NCBI GenBank assembly: GCA_963776935.1
Contig: CAVZOP010000002.1
Span: forward strand, 682,001 to 746,000
From: JALOLG01 sp963776935
Lineage (GTDB): Bacteria > Actinomycetota > Acidimicrobiia > Acidimicrobiales > Ilumatobacteraceae
Length of the DNA: 64,000 bases
Direction: 5' to 3'
Shown: piece after piece, positions 42,348 to 51,003 of the stretch
Layout: each line of letters starts with the position of its first letter
Numbering within the stretch: the first letter of the stretch is position 1
Made by a program: the position numbers and the translations under genes
The notes under the pieces: model-generated
Told to the model about the DNA's origin: nothing
The model's database searches: none
Seen by the model: the letters and a program-made list of their open reading frames with translations, nothing else

Positions 42348-42566
42348 CCCGTCGTTCAGAGGTGAACACCCGGTTCGGCGGGCGGCGGCACCAGCCGCTT
42401 CGCCCGCCGGTCACCTTTCGGTAACCCGTCGTTCAGAGGTGAACACCCGGTTCGGCGGGTGGCGGCGCCACCGCTTCGCCCGCCGGTCACCTTTCGGTAA
42501 CCCGTCGTTCAGAGGTGAACACCCGGTTCGGCGGGCGGCGGCGCCAGCCGCTTCGCCCGCCGGTAC
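42342..42566 (+). repeat. Three tandem 76-77 bp repeats, each a long hairpin
   Basis: Units start at 42342, 42419 and 42495, each with CGGTAACCCGTCG. Within a unit GGCGGGCG-GCGGC pairs with GCCGC-TT-CGCCCGCC, and outside that AGGTGA pairs with TCACCT, so most of each unit is one strong stem. The first two units are complete, the third loses its outer stem and runs into the apt promoter. Small sequence differences occur mainly in the loop. Fills the whole secF-apt gap. Confidence 0.92.
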
Positions 42567-42573
42567 CTGACGG

Positions 42574-42579
42574 TATCCT
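42574..42579 (+). promoter_or_regulatory. -10 box TATCCT before apt
   Basis: Ends 6 nt before ATG 42586, directly after the last hairpin repeat, so apt has its own leaderless promoter. Confidence 0.45.
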
Positions 42580-42585
42580 CGACGC

Positions 42586-43131
42586 ATGACAGGCGAATCA
42601 CGCAACATGGACGAATCGCCGTGGCTCCGAGAGCACATCCGAGACATCGTCGACTACCCCCAGCCAGGCGTCATCTTCCGCGACATCACACCGCTGCTCG
42701 GCGATCCCGCCGCGTTCGGCCGGGCGATCGACGATCTCGTCTCTCGATTCTCCGACACGCGGGTCGACCGCATCGTCGGCATCGAGTCACGCGGCTTCAT
42801 CCTCGCCGCGCCGGTCGCCTATCGACTGCGCGCCGGATTCGTCCCCGTTCGCAAGGCGGGCAAGCTCCCATGGGCGGTCGCGCGTGAGGAGTACCAGCTC
42901 GAGTACGGCACCGACAAGCTCGAGATCCACCGTGACGCGATCCATCCCGGCGAGCAGATCCTCGTCGTCGACGACGTGCTCGCCACCGGCGGCACGGCGG
43001 CCGCGACCAGCCGGCTGATCGAGACGCTCGGCGGGCAGATCGTCGGGCTCGGCTTCCTGATCGAGCTCGAGGCCTTCGAGGGTCGGTCGCGGCTCGGCGA
43101 GCGACGAGTCGAGAGCCTGACGCGGTACTAG
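42586..43131 (+). CDS. apt: Adenine phosphoribosyltransferase
   Basis: Salvages adenine to AMP using PRPP. 181 residues. The PRPP loop is ILVVDDVLATGGTAAAT (about residues 125-141); the adenine-site start LREHIRDIVDYPQPGVIFRDITPLL is characteristic, as is ESRGFILAAPVAY. ATG 42586 is favoured by the adjacent promoter; ATG 42607 is an alternative seven codons in. The order secD-secF-apt-rel is the common actinobacterial one, linking purine salvage with ppGpp metabolism. rel starts 8 bp after the stop. Confidence 0.95.
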   Translation: MTGESRNMDESPWLREHIRDIVDYPQPGVIFRDITPLLGDPAAFGRAIDDLVSRFSDTRVDRIVGIESRGFILAAPVAYRLRAGFVPVRKAGKLPWAVAREEYQLEYGTDKLEIHRDAIHPGEQILVVDDVLATGGTAAATSRLIETLGGQIVGLGFLIELEAFEGRSRLGERRVESLTRY

Positions 43132-43139
43132 GGACTTCG

Positions 43140-45359
43140 ATGCCGACCGTCGATCGCGTCCTGCCGTGGCGGCGCCACCACGAGACGGCCGCCGTCACCG
43201 AGCTCGCCCCGCTCCTCGCCAGCTACCGCCGCCGTCATCCGAAGGCCCCGGTCGGCACCATCAACCGGGCCTACCAGATGGCGGCCGAGGCGCACCGCTC
43301 GCAGACACGGTCGAGCGGCGAGAGCTACATCAACCACCCGCTCGCGGTCGCCCGCATCGTCGCCGACATCGGGCTCGACGAGATCTCACTGGCCGCCGCC
43401 CTGCTGCACGACGCGGTGGAGGACACCGAGATCACGCTCGCTGACGTCGAGGCCAACTTCGGCAGCGAGGTGGCGACGATCGTCGACGGCGTCACCAAGC
43501 TCGAACGGATCCAGTTCGACTCGCGCGAGGCGCAGCAGGCGGCCACGATGCGCAAGATGCTCGTCGCCATGGCGCGCGACATCCGGGTGCTCGTCATCAA
43601 GCTCGCCGATCGCCTCCACAACATGCGCACGCTCGCCGCGATGCCCGACGAGAAGCAGCAGCGCGTCGCCCAGGAGACGCTCGACATCTACGCCCCGCTC
43701 GCCCACCGGCTCGGCATCCAGGAGATCAAGCAACAGCTCGAGGACCTCTCGTTCGCGGCGTTGCACCCGAAGCGATTCGCCGAGCTCGACCACCTCGTGG
43801 CCACCCGCTCGCCCGAGCGCGAGGTGTATCTCGCCCAGGCGGTCGCCGAGGTCCGGGCCCGCCTCGCCGAGCTGTCGATCGAGGCTGAGGTCACGGGACG
43901 CGGCAAGCACCTCTGGAGCATCTACGAGAAGATGGTCGTGAAGGGTCGCGAGTTCGACGACATCTTCGACCTCGTCGCGGTCCGGGTCATCGTCGATTCG
44001 ATCAAGGACTGCTACGCCGCGCTCGGCTGCATCCACGGTCGGTGGCGGCCCGTCGTCGGTCGCTTCAAGGACTACATCGCGATGCCCAAGTTCAACCTCT
44101 ACCAGAGCTTGCACACCACGGTGATCGGTCCAGCGGGCAAGCCGATCGAGGTCCAGATCCGCACCCGCGAGATGCACCAGCGGGCCGAGTGGGGAGTCGC
44201 CGCCCACTTCGCCTACAAGGACGAGACGTCGGCGGGCGACATCGACTGGCTGAACCGGATCATCGACTGGCAGGCCGAGGTCTCCGACCCGGCCCAGTTC
44301 ATGCAGAACCTGAAGACCGACCTCGAACAGGACGAGGTGTTCGTCTTCACCCCCAAGGGCCGCGTGATCACGTTGCCGATCGGGTCGACCACCGTCGACT
44401 TCGCCTACGCGGTGCACACCGAGGTCGGGCACGCCTGCATCGGCGCCAAGATCAACGGCCGCCTGGTGTCGCTCGAGCACGAGCTCCACAGCGGCGACAC
44501 GTGCGAGATCTTCACGTCGAAGGTCGAGACGGCCGGCCCGTCGCAGGACTGGCTCGGGTTCGTCACGTCACAACGGGCTCGCAACAAGATCCGTCAATGG
44601 TTCAGCCGCGAGCGGCGCCTCGACATGATCGAGGCCGGGCGTGACGATCTCACCGACGAGTTCCGCCGTGAGGGTCTGCCGGTGCAACGGATGTGGAACT
44701 CGCCGCAGCTCCACGACGTGATCAAGGATCTCGGCTACAACGACCTCGAAGTGTTGCTGGCGGCGATCGGCGAGCACCACGTGTCGGCGCGCAGCGTCGC
44801 CCAGCGGGTGGCCAAGGGCTTCCGTGGTGGCGACGACGAGGAACAGTTGCCGGCGACGGTGTTCGCGCCCCGCCGTCACCAGACGGCGGGCGGGCGCATC
44901 GGCGTCCACGTCGAGGGCCTCGACGACCTCCTCGTCCGTCTCGCCAACTGCTGCACCCCGGTGCCCGGCGACGAGATCATCGGCTTCGTCACGCGTGGTC
45001 GTGGTGTCAGCGTGCACCGCGCCGACTGCGCCAACGCGGTGTCGCTGATGGCCGAACAGGCGACGCGCATGATCGACGTCGACTGGGACGGCGAGCAGCG
45101 CGGCTCGATCTTCCGGGCGGGTGTCGAGGTCGTCGCCCTCGACCGCTCGCGACTGCTTCGCGACGTCGCCAACGTGCTCAGCGATCACCACGTCAACATC
45201 GTCTCGTGTGCCACCGTCACCGGCGACGATCGTGTCGCCAAGATGCGCTTCGAGTTCGAGCTCGCCAACCCTGGCCACCTCGAGGCGGTGCTGAGCACGA
45301 TCAAGCAGATCGACTCGGTGTATGACGTGTACCGCCTGATCCCCGGCGGTGGCGGGTGA
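43140..45359 (+). CDS. rel: Bifunctional (p)ppGpp synthetase/hydrolase Rel
   Basis: Stringent-response enzyme, 739 residues. HD hydrolase domain at about 40-190 (AALLHDAVEDTEIT, ADRLHNMRTL), synthetase domain at about 240-350 (RGKHLWSIYEKM, EVQIRTREMHQRAEWGVAAH), TGS at about 395-455 (VFVFTPKGRVITLPIGSTTVDFAYAVH), zinc-finger region including NCCTPVPGDEI at about 600, and ACT at the C-terminus. Hydrolase and synthetase signatures are both intact. ATG 43140 lies 8 bp after apt. The synthetase activity would respond to uncharged tRNA on ribosomes. hisS and aspS follow. Confidence 0.96.
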   Translation: MPTVDRVLPWRRHHETAAVTELAPLLASYRRRHPKAPVGTINRAYQMAAEAHRSQTRSSGESYINHPLAVARIVADIGLDEISLAAALLHDAVEDTEITLADVEANFGSEVATIVDGVTKLERIQFDSREAQQAATMRKMLVAMARDIRVLVIKLADRLHNMRTLAAMPDEKQQRVAQETLDIYAPLAHRLGIQEIKQQLEDLSFAALHPKRFAELDHLVATRSPEREVYLAQAVAEVRARLAELSIEAEVTGRGKHLWSIYEKMVVKGREFDDIFDLVAVRVIVDSIKDCYAALGCIHGRWRPVVGRFKDYIAMPKFNLYQSLHTTVIGPAGKPIEVQIRTREMHQRAEWGVAAHFAYKDETSAGDIDWLNRIIDWQAEVSDPAQFMQNLKTDLEQDEVFVFTPKGRVITLPIGSTTVDFAYAVHTEVGHACIGAKINGRLVSLEHELHSGDTCEIFTSKVETAGPSQDWLGFVTSQRARNKIRQWFSRERRLDMIEAGRDDLTDEFRREGLPVQRMWNSPQLHDVIKDLGYNDLEVLLAAIGEHHVSARSVAQRVAKGFRGGDDEEQLPATVFAPRRHQTAGGRIGVHVEGLDDLLVRLANCCTPVPGDEIIGFVTRGRGVSVHRADCANAVSLMAEQATRMIDVDWDGEQRGSIFRAGVEVVALDRSRLLRDVANVLSDHHVNIVSCATVTGDDRVAKMRFEFELANPGHLEAVLSTIKQIDSVYDVYRLIPGGGG

Positions 45360-45426
45360 GCGGACGATGACAATGACGTCGACGGCGGGCCAGAATCGCT
45401 CCCGGCTCTGTCACGTCGCGCAGCGA

Positions 45427-45432
45427 TAGCCT
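45427..45432 (+). promoter_or_regulatory. -10 box TAGCCT before hisS
   Basis: Ends 8 nt before GTG 45441; leaderless pattern. Supports the GTG start and a transcript separate from rel. Confidence 0.43.
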
Positions 45433-45440
45433 GCTCAGCC

Positions 45441-46694
45441 GTGCCGGAATTCCAGACGAGCCCAGGGATGCGCGACATCCTGCCGCCTGAATCCGCACGA
45501 TGGCGACGGTTCACGGCGGTGTTCGCCGAGGTCGTCGAGGCCGCCGGCTACGGCCAGATCGTGCCCCCGCTGCTCGAGGACATCGGCGTGTTCTCGCGCA
45601 TCGGTGAGGCGACCGACGTGGTCACCAAGGAGATGTACGACTTCATCGACAAGGGCGACCGCCACGTCGCGCTGCGGCCGGAATGGACGGCCAGCGTCTG
45701 CCGGGCGTTCGTGGAGCACCATCCGCTCACGCCGTGGAAGACGTGGTACTCGGGCCCCAACTTCAGGTACGAGAAGCCACAGCGGGGCCGCTACCGCCAG
45801 TTCGACCAGGTCGGCATCGAGGTGCTCGGCGCCGACGACCCGTATCTCGACGTCGAGGTGATCGCGCTCGGCTCGCAGTTCTTCCAACGCCTCGGGCTGC
45901 GCCGCGTCGACCTCATCGTCAACAGCCTCGGTGAGCCCGACGACCGGGCCCGGTACGTCACTGCCCTGCGGGCGCACTTCGAGCAGTCGAACCTGACGTC
46001 CGAGAGCCGCGAGACGCTCGCCCGCAACCCGTTGCGGGTCCTCGACTCCAAGCGCGAGCACGACGCCGAGGCGATCGCCAGCGCGCCCCGGATCGCCGAC
46101 TTCTACTCCGCGGCGACGGCCGAGCACTTCGCCACCGTCCAAGGCGGGCTGACGTCGCTCGGCATCTCGTTCGCCGTCGAGCCGCGGCTCGTGCGCGGCC
46201 TCGACTACTACCGCCGCACGATCTTCGAGTACCAGGGCGCCACCCTCGACTCGGCGCAGAACGCGCTCGGTGGGGGCGGACGCTACGACGGTCTCGTCGA
46301 AGACCTCGGCGGGCCGGCGACGCCGGGCATCGGGTTCGCGCTCGGTGTCGATCGCACGCTGCTCGCGTGCGACGACGAGGGCGTGTTCGATCCACCCGCG
46401 ACTTCCGTCGCCGTGTTCGTGGTCGACACCACGGGCGGCGAGCAGGCCCTCCTGATCACCGACGAACTGCGGGCGGCCGGCGTCGCGGCCGATCGGGCGT
46501 ACGAGGGTCGCAGCATGAAGAGCCAGATGAAGGCCGCCGATCGCAGTGGCGCGCGGGTGGCCGTCATCATCGGCAGCGACGAGCTCGCTGCCGGCACCGT
46601 CGTGGTCCGCCCGCTACGTGGCGGTGAGCAGCACGACCAGCACGCCGTGCCCCGAACCGATCTCCTCGAGTCCGTCCAGAAGGTAATTGCATGA
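45441..46694 (+). CDS. hisS: Histidyl-tRNA synthetase
   Basis: Class II synthetase, 417 residues. Motif 1 region around MRDILPPESARW, motif 2 in YSGPNFRYEKPQRGRYRQFDQVG, HisA motif RGLDYYRRTIFEYQ and motif 3 GIGFALGVDRTLLA, then the anticodon-binding domain with the usual AYEGRSMKSQMKAADRSGA segment. Complete and in frame. GTG 45441 follows a TAGCCT box. The aspS start overlaps its end (TGCATGAGC). Confidence 0.96.
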   Translation: MPEFQTSPGMRDILPPESARWRRFTAVFAEVVEAAGYGQIVPPLLEDIGVFSRIGEATDVVTKEMYDFIDKGDRHVALRPEWTASVCRAFVEHHPLTPWKTWYSGPNFRYEKPQRGRYRQFDQVGIEVLGADDPYLDVEVIALGSQFFQRLGLRRVDLIVNSLGEPDDRARYVTALRAHFEQSNLTSESRETLARNPLRVLDSKREHDAEAIASAPRIADFYSAATAEHFATVQGGLTSLGISFAVEPRLVRGLDYYRRTIFEYQGATLDSAQNALGGGGRYDGLVEDLGGPATPGIGFALGVDRTLLACDDEGVFDPPATSVAVFVVDTTGGEQALLITDELRAAGVAADRAYEGRSMKSQMKAADRSGARVAVIIGSDELAAGTVVVRPLRGGEQHDQHAVPRTDLLESVQKVIA

Positions 46695-48434
46695 GCACGA
46701 CGTCGATGCGTACCCATCAGAACGGCGAGCTCCGCGCCGAGCACGTCGGCCAGACCGTCATCCTGTGCGGCTGGGTCGCCCGCCGCCGCGAGCACGGCGA
46801 GCACCTGGCGTTCATCGATCTGCGCGACCACACCGGCATCGTGCAGTGTGTCGTCGACAACGACGTCGACGTGCGCAGCGAGTACGTGGTGCGGCGTCAC
46901 CGGCGTCGTGCGCGCCCGGCCGGACGGCACGGTCAACCCGAACCTGCCGACCGGCGAGGTGGAGGTGGGGGAGTGCCGGGTCGAGGTCCTTCGCCGCGCC
47001 GAACCGCCCCCGTTCCCGATCGACGCCAGGGCCGACGACGTCGACGAGAACGTGCGGCTCCAGTACCGGTACCTCGACCTCCGGCGCGAGCGGATGCAGA
47101 AGAACCTGCGGATCCGGTCGGCCGTGAACTCGGCGATCCGCACGGCGATGGAACGCCAGGGCTTCGTCGAGGTCGAGACCCCCATGCTCGTGCCGTCGAC
47201 CCCGGAGGGTGCCCGCGAGTTCCTGGTGCCGTCGCGGAAGGTGCCGGGATCGTTCTACGCCCTCCCGCAGTCGCCGCAGCTGTTCAAGCAGCTGTTGATG
47301 GTCGCCGGGGTCGATCGCTACTACCAGATGGCGCGGTGCCTGCGCGACGAGGACCTGCGGGCCGACCGCCAGTACGAGTTCATGCAACTCGACATGGAGA
47401 TGAGCTTCGTCAGCCAGGACGACGTCCTCGACGCGGTGAGTGAGTCGGTGCTGGCGGCGGCCGAAGCGGCAACCGGCGACCGGCCGCCGCCCATCGAGCG
47501 GATCACGTGGCGCGAGGCGATGGACCGCTTCGGCGTCGACAAGCCCGACCTGCGATTCGGGATGGAGCTCGTCGACCTGACCGGCGTGTTCGCGGCCACC
47601 GAGTTCAAGGCCTTCGCCGGCGCGGCCGCGATCAAGGGCATCCGAGTGCCGGGCGCGGCCGAGGAGTACGGCCGCAACCAGCTCGACAAGCTCACCGACC
47701 GCGCCAAGTCGCTCGGGGCGAAAGGTCTCGTGTGGCTGAAGGCGTCCGCCGACGGGTTCGACTCGCCCGTCGCCAAGTTCATCTCCGACACCGAGCAGGC
47801 GGCGCTGCGCGACCGTCTGGAGGTCGAGCCGGGCGACCTCGTGCTGATCGTCGCCGACGAGTGGGCCACGACCTGTGAGGTGCTCGGCCAGCTCCGCAAC
47901 GACCTCGGCCGACCGCCGGTGCACCAAGGGCCGTACCGCTACGTGTGGGTGGTCGAGTTCCCGCTGTTCATCGGGCGCGACGCGGTGACCGGGCTCCCCA
48001 AGCCTGGTCACCACCCGTTCTGCATGCCGCACCCCGACGATCTCGACAAGTTCGACTCCGATCCGATGTCGGTGAGGGCGCTCGCCTACGACCTCGTGCT
48101 CAACGGATGGGAGCTCGGTTCGGGCTCGATCCGGATCCACGAGTCGGAGCTCCAGCGGCGGGTGTTCGCTGCCCTCGGCATCGACGAGGAAGCCGCCAAC
48201 CGCAAGTTCGGGTTCTTCCTCAACCCGTTCGAGTACGGCGCGCCGCCGCACGGTGGGTTCGCCTTCGGCGTCGACCGGCTGGTGGCGATCCTCGCCGGCG
48301 AGGAGAACATCCGCGAGGTGATCGCCTTCCCCAAGACGCAGTCGGGCACCGACCCGATGACGAATGCGCCGATCCCCGGCGATCCCCGTCACCTGGCCGA
48401 ACTGGGGCTGCGGATCCTGCCGCCGACGACATGA
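46691..48434 (+). CDS. aspS: Aspartyl-tRNA synthetase (one apparent frameshift)
   Basis: Class II synthetase, about 580 residues, bacterial type with the GAD insertion domain. OB-fold anticodon domain at the start (VILCGWVARRREHGEHLAFIDLRD), then RLQYRYLDLRR, REFLVPSRK, motif 2 RYYQMARCLRDEDLRADRQYEF, GAD insert, and motif 3 GFAFGVDRLVAIL. The frame changes at about 46892-46895; dropping one G yields …EYVVRVTGVVRARPDG…, the expected continuation. A 13-bp tandem repeat (TGATCCGTTGGTG, 48432-48457) covers the stop codon. Discriminating versus non-discriminating type not determinable. Confidence 0.92.
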
Positions 48435-48457
48435 TCCGTTGGTGTGATCCGTTGGTG
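48432..48457 (+). repeat. 13-bp tandem duplication at the aspS stop
   Basis: TGATCCGTTGGTG occurs twice in a row, the first copy including the aspS TGA. Confidence 0.8.
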
Positions 48458-48532
48458 TGGCGCGAGTGTGACATATTACGGTTGAGTGACGAATACTTGA
48501 CGGATTGACGTCGCGTGCCGATGTCCGATCCG

Positions 48533-48538
48533 TAGGGT
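48533..48538 (+). promoter_or_regulatory. -10 box TAGGGT before the secreted repeat protein gene
   Basis: About 57 nt before ATG 48596; TTGACG occurs at 48505-48510 but with a long 22-nt spacer. A Shine-Dalgarno AAGAGG is at 48582-48587, so unlike its neighbours this gene has a conventional leader. Confidence 0.3.
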
Positions 48539-48595
48539 TGACGAGTCCGTCACGCACCAGTCTCCGCACACATCACGGAACAAGAGGTTCCAACA

Positions 48596-50395
48596 ATGCG
48601 ATTCAGCCGCCACGCGATCGCCGCGTCCGTCCTGTTGGGCGGCCTTGTCGCCGCTGACCTTCCCGCTCACGCCGACGTGAGCGCGATCCAACCGGTCCGG
48701 GTGCTCGACACCCGCAGCGGGGTCGGTGGGACCACGGGGCGCATCGGCGCCGGTCAGACGCTGACCCTCCAGATCCCGGCCGCGTCCGGGGCGTCTTCCG
48801 TCGTGCTCAACCTCACGGCCGACGGCGCCAGCGCTGACGGGTTCGTGATCGCGTGGCCGTGCGATGCACCGATGCCGCAGACGTCGATCCTCAACTTCAC
48901 GCCCGGGCACGCGGTCGCCAACATGGTCGCCCTCAAGCTGCCCGCCGCCGGGCTGTGCTTCCAATCATCGGCGCCCGTCCATCTGATCGGCGACCTGATG
49001 GGGTCGTTCACCGGAACCGGTGACTTCACGGGCTCGACGCCGAACCGGTTGCTCGACACGAGGTCGGGCCCGATGTTGGCCGCCAACACCGAGCGCCGCC
49101 TCAAGGTCGCCGGCACCCCGGGGATTCCGGCGAACGCCGCGATCGCGGCGCTCAACTTCACGGTCGTCACGCCGGTCACCGACGGGTTCGTGACGGTGTA
49201 CGAGTGCGGCAGCGTGCCCGTCGCGTCGACGGTGAACTTCCGCGCCCGCGAGGTCGTCCCCAACTTCACGTTCGCCGCGCTCTCCGGCGACGACGTGTGC
49301 TTCCGCTCGTCGGTCGCCACCCACATCCTCGTCGACAGCTTCGGCTGGTCGGCCGGCGCGGGCGATCTCCACGGTCTCCAGCCGTCCCGCGTGCTCGACA
49401 CCCGCAACTTCACGTGGTCCACCGGTCCGGCCCAAAGTGGTCAAGACCTGCGCCTCCGTGTCGCGGGGCGCGGTGGAGTTCCCAACGACGCCGCGGCCGC
49501 GCTGCTGACGATCACCGTCGACGGCATCAACGGCGGCGGCTTCGTCACGGCCTGGCCGTGCGACGAGGCGATGCCGAACGCGTCGGTCGTGAACCTGTGG
49601 AACGGGACGGTCCGTTCGAACCTGGCGCTCGTGAAGCTGTCGGCGGACACCGGCGAGGTGTGCCTGCGCCCGACGCTGTACAACGGTTCGTCGATCACGT
49701 TGATCGCCGATGCCGTCGGCTTCACGCCCGGCGGGCCGGCGCGCGGTCCGGTGCCGCCGCCCCCGACACCGCCACCGCCCCCGCCTGGGTCCGGCGGGAG
49801 GTTCAACACGCTGGCGGTGGGTGCCACACTCCCGACCGAGGCCGAGTGCGCGGCCCGGGTGCGCAGCGCGCCCGAGATCCGCGCCGTCAACGTGCCGTAC
49901 AACAACACTCGCGGGACCAATCCGCACAACGAGGAGCCGCGGGTGACCGGCAACTTCACCGGCACGACCGACGAGATCCTGCAGTGGGCGGCATGCAAGT
50001 GGGGGATCGACGAGGACATCGTGCGGGCCCAGATCGCCAAGGAGTCCTACTGGACGATGGACGCGGTCGGTGACAACGGAGAGTCGTTCGGCCTCGGGCA
50101 GGTGCGAACGACGGCCCACGGCGCGGCGTTCGAGGACAACAACGCGGCCCGGTCATCGGCGTACAACGTCGACTACACGTACTACCGGTGGTGGAGCTGC
50201 TACAACGGCCACGAAGGCTGGCTGAACCAGTTCGAGCGGGGACGCGACTACGCGGCCGGTGACGTGTGGGGATGCGTCGGGCTGTGGTTCTCCGGGCGCT
50301 GGTACTTCAACAACGCCGACTACCTCGCCGCCGTGCACGAGTACCTCGACGACCGCATCTGGGAGACGCCGCCGTTCATCAACTACACCGGTTAA
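48596..50395 (+). CDS. Secreted protein: three 'VLDTR' repeats plus lytic-transglycosylase-like domain
   Basis: 599 residues. Signal peptide about 1-26 (AHA cleavage). Three beta-rich repeats of about 115 residues each open with a VLDTR motif (RVLDTR 35-40, RLLDTR about 151, RVLDTR about 265), share VANMVALKL/VPNFTFAAL-like strands and a closing HLIGDLMG/HILVDSFG strand, and each has two Cys, probably a disulfide. Such domains are frequent in extracellular proteins of Acidimicrobiia and Streptomyces. A Pro/Gly linker (about 382-400) leads to a C-terminal domain with AKES (Glu483 the candidate acid) and ESFGLGQVR, the transglycosylase/lysozyme-fold signature. Likely cleaves peptidoglycan outside the cell; binding target of the repeats unknown. 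Neighbours are unrelated. Confidence 0.82.
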   Translation: MRFSRHAIAASVLLGGLVAADLPAHADVSAIQPVRVLDTRSGVGGTTGRIGAGQTLTLQIPAASGASSVVLNLTADGASADGFVIAWPCDAPMPQTSILNFTPGHAVANMVALKLPAAGLCFQSSAPVHLIGDLMGSFTGTGDFTGSTPNRLLDTRSGPMLAANTERRLKVAGTPGIPANAAIAALNFTVVTPVTDGFVTVYECGSVPVASTVNFRAREVVPNFTFAALSGDDVCFRSSVATHILVDSFGWSAGAGDLHGLQPSRVLDTRNFTWSTGPAQSGQDLRLRVAGRGGVPNDAAAALLTITVDGINGGGFVTAWPCDEAMPNASVVNLWNGTVRSNLALVKLSADTGEVCLRPTLYNGSSITLIADAVGFTPGGPARGPVPPPPTPPPPPPGSGGRFNTLAVGATLPTEAECAARVRSAPEIRAVNVPYNNTRGTNPHNEEPRVTGNFTGTTDEILQWAACKWGIDEDIVRAQIAKESYWTMDAVGDNGESFGLGQVRTTAHGAAFEDNNAARSSAYNVDYTYYRWWSCYNGHEGWLNQFERGRDYAAGDVWGCVGLWFSGRWYFNNADYLAAVHEYLDDRIWETPPFINYTG

Positions 50396-50425
50396 GCATC
50401 TGCGGCGCGGCGGGCGTGCGGGTGC

Positions 50426-50431
50426 TACCGT
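50426..50431 (+). promoter_or_regulatory. -10 box TACCGT before pyrR
   Basis: Ends about 50 nt before ATG 50482, giving a leader of about 44 nt that contains the PyrR-binding hairpin. Confidence 0.4.
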
Positions 50432-50447
50432 GCCGATCGACCGTGAA

Positions 50448-50467
50448 GCGGGTCCTGTGAGGCCCGC
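50448..50467 (+). promoter_or_regulatory. PyrR-binding leader hairpin
   Basis: Stem GCGGG/CCCGC encloses TCCTGTGAGG, matching the established PyrR recognition consensus (UCCNGNGAGGY). It ends 14 nt before ATG 50482 and right beside the GGAGAGG ribosome binding site (50470-50476). PyrR with UMP bound there would block translation of pyrR and the downstream pyrB-pyrC, as described for mycobacteria. No terminator/antiterminator pair is visible, so translational rather than attenuation control is inferred. Confidence 0.8.
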
Positions 50468-50481
50468 ACGGAGAGGATTGG

Positions 50482-51003
50482 ATGACCACGAGCAAGCAGG
50501 TCCTCGGGCCTGACGACGTGCGCCGGGCCGTGACCCGCATGGCGCACGAGATCATCGAGCGCAACCGTGGGCTCGCCGGCGTGGCGCTGATCGGGCTCCA
50601 GCGGGGCGGTGTGTGGCTCGCCGAGGCGCTCGGATCCGAGATCGCCCGCATCGAGCACGCGATCCCGGTCGGGTCGGTCGACGCCTCGCTGCACCGCGAC
50701 GACATCGGGTTGCGCCCGGTCTCGCCCGGCTCGGTGAGCGAGATCCCCTTCGCCATCGACCGGACCACCGTGGTGCTCGTCGACGACGTGTTGTTCACGG
50801 GCCGCACGGTCAGGGCCGCGCTCGACGCGATCGGCGAGTACGGCCGGCCGCGGGCGGTTCAGCTGGCGGTGATGGTCGACCGTGGTCATCGGGAGCTGCC
50901 GATCCGACCCGACTTCGTCGGCAAGAACCTGCCGACGAGCACCGAAGAGCAAGTGCGTGTCACGCCCGACGGCGTGACGATCGTCGGGGCGGGTGGCGCA
51001 TGA
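50482..51003 (+). CDS. pyrR: PyrR bifunctional pyr-operon regulator/uracil phosphoribosyltransferase
   Basis: 173 residues. PRPP loop VVLVDDVLFTGRTVRAALDAI (about 93-113) and the PyrR-specific GLQRGGVWLAEAL and PVGSVDASLHRDD segments. Binds a hairpin in its own leader (50448-50467) when UMP is high, and may also make UMP from uracil. GGAGAGG lies 5 nt before ATG 50482. The stop overlaps the pyrB ATG (ATGA). First gene of pyrR-pyrB-pyrC. Confidence 0.95.
   Translation: MTTSKQVLGPDDVRRAVTRMAHEIIERNRGLAGVALIGLQRGGVWLAEALGSEIARIEHAIPVGSVDASLHRDDIGLRPVSPGSVSEIPFAIDRTTVVLVDDVLFTGRTVRAALDAIGEYGRPRAVQLAVMVDRGHRELPIRPDFVGKNLPTSTEEQVRVTPDGVTIVGAGGA

Noticed and set aside
42342..42566. CRISPR array
   Set aside because: Only three units, no spacers, near-identical throughout, and no cas genes.
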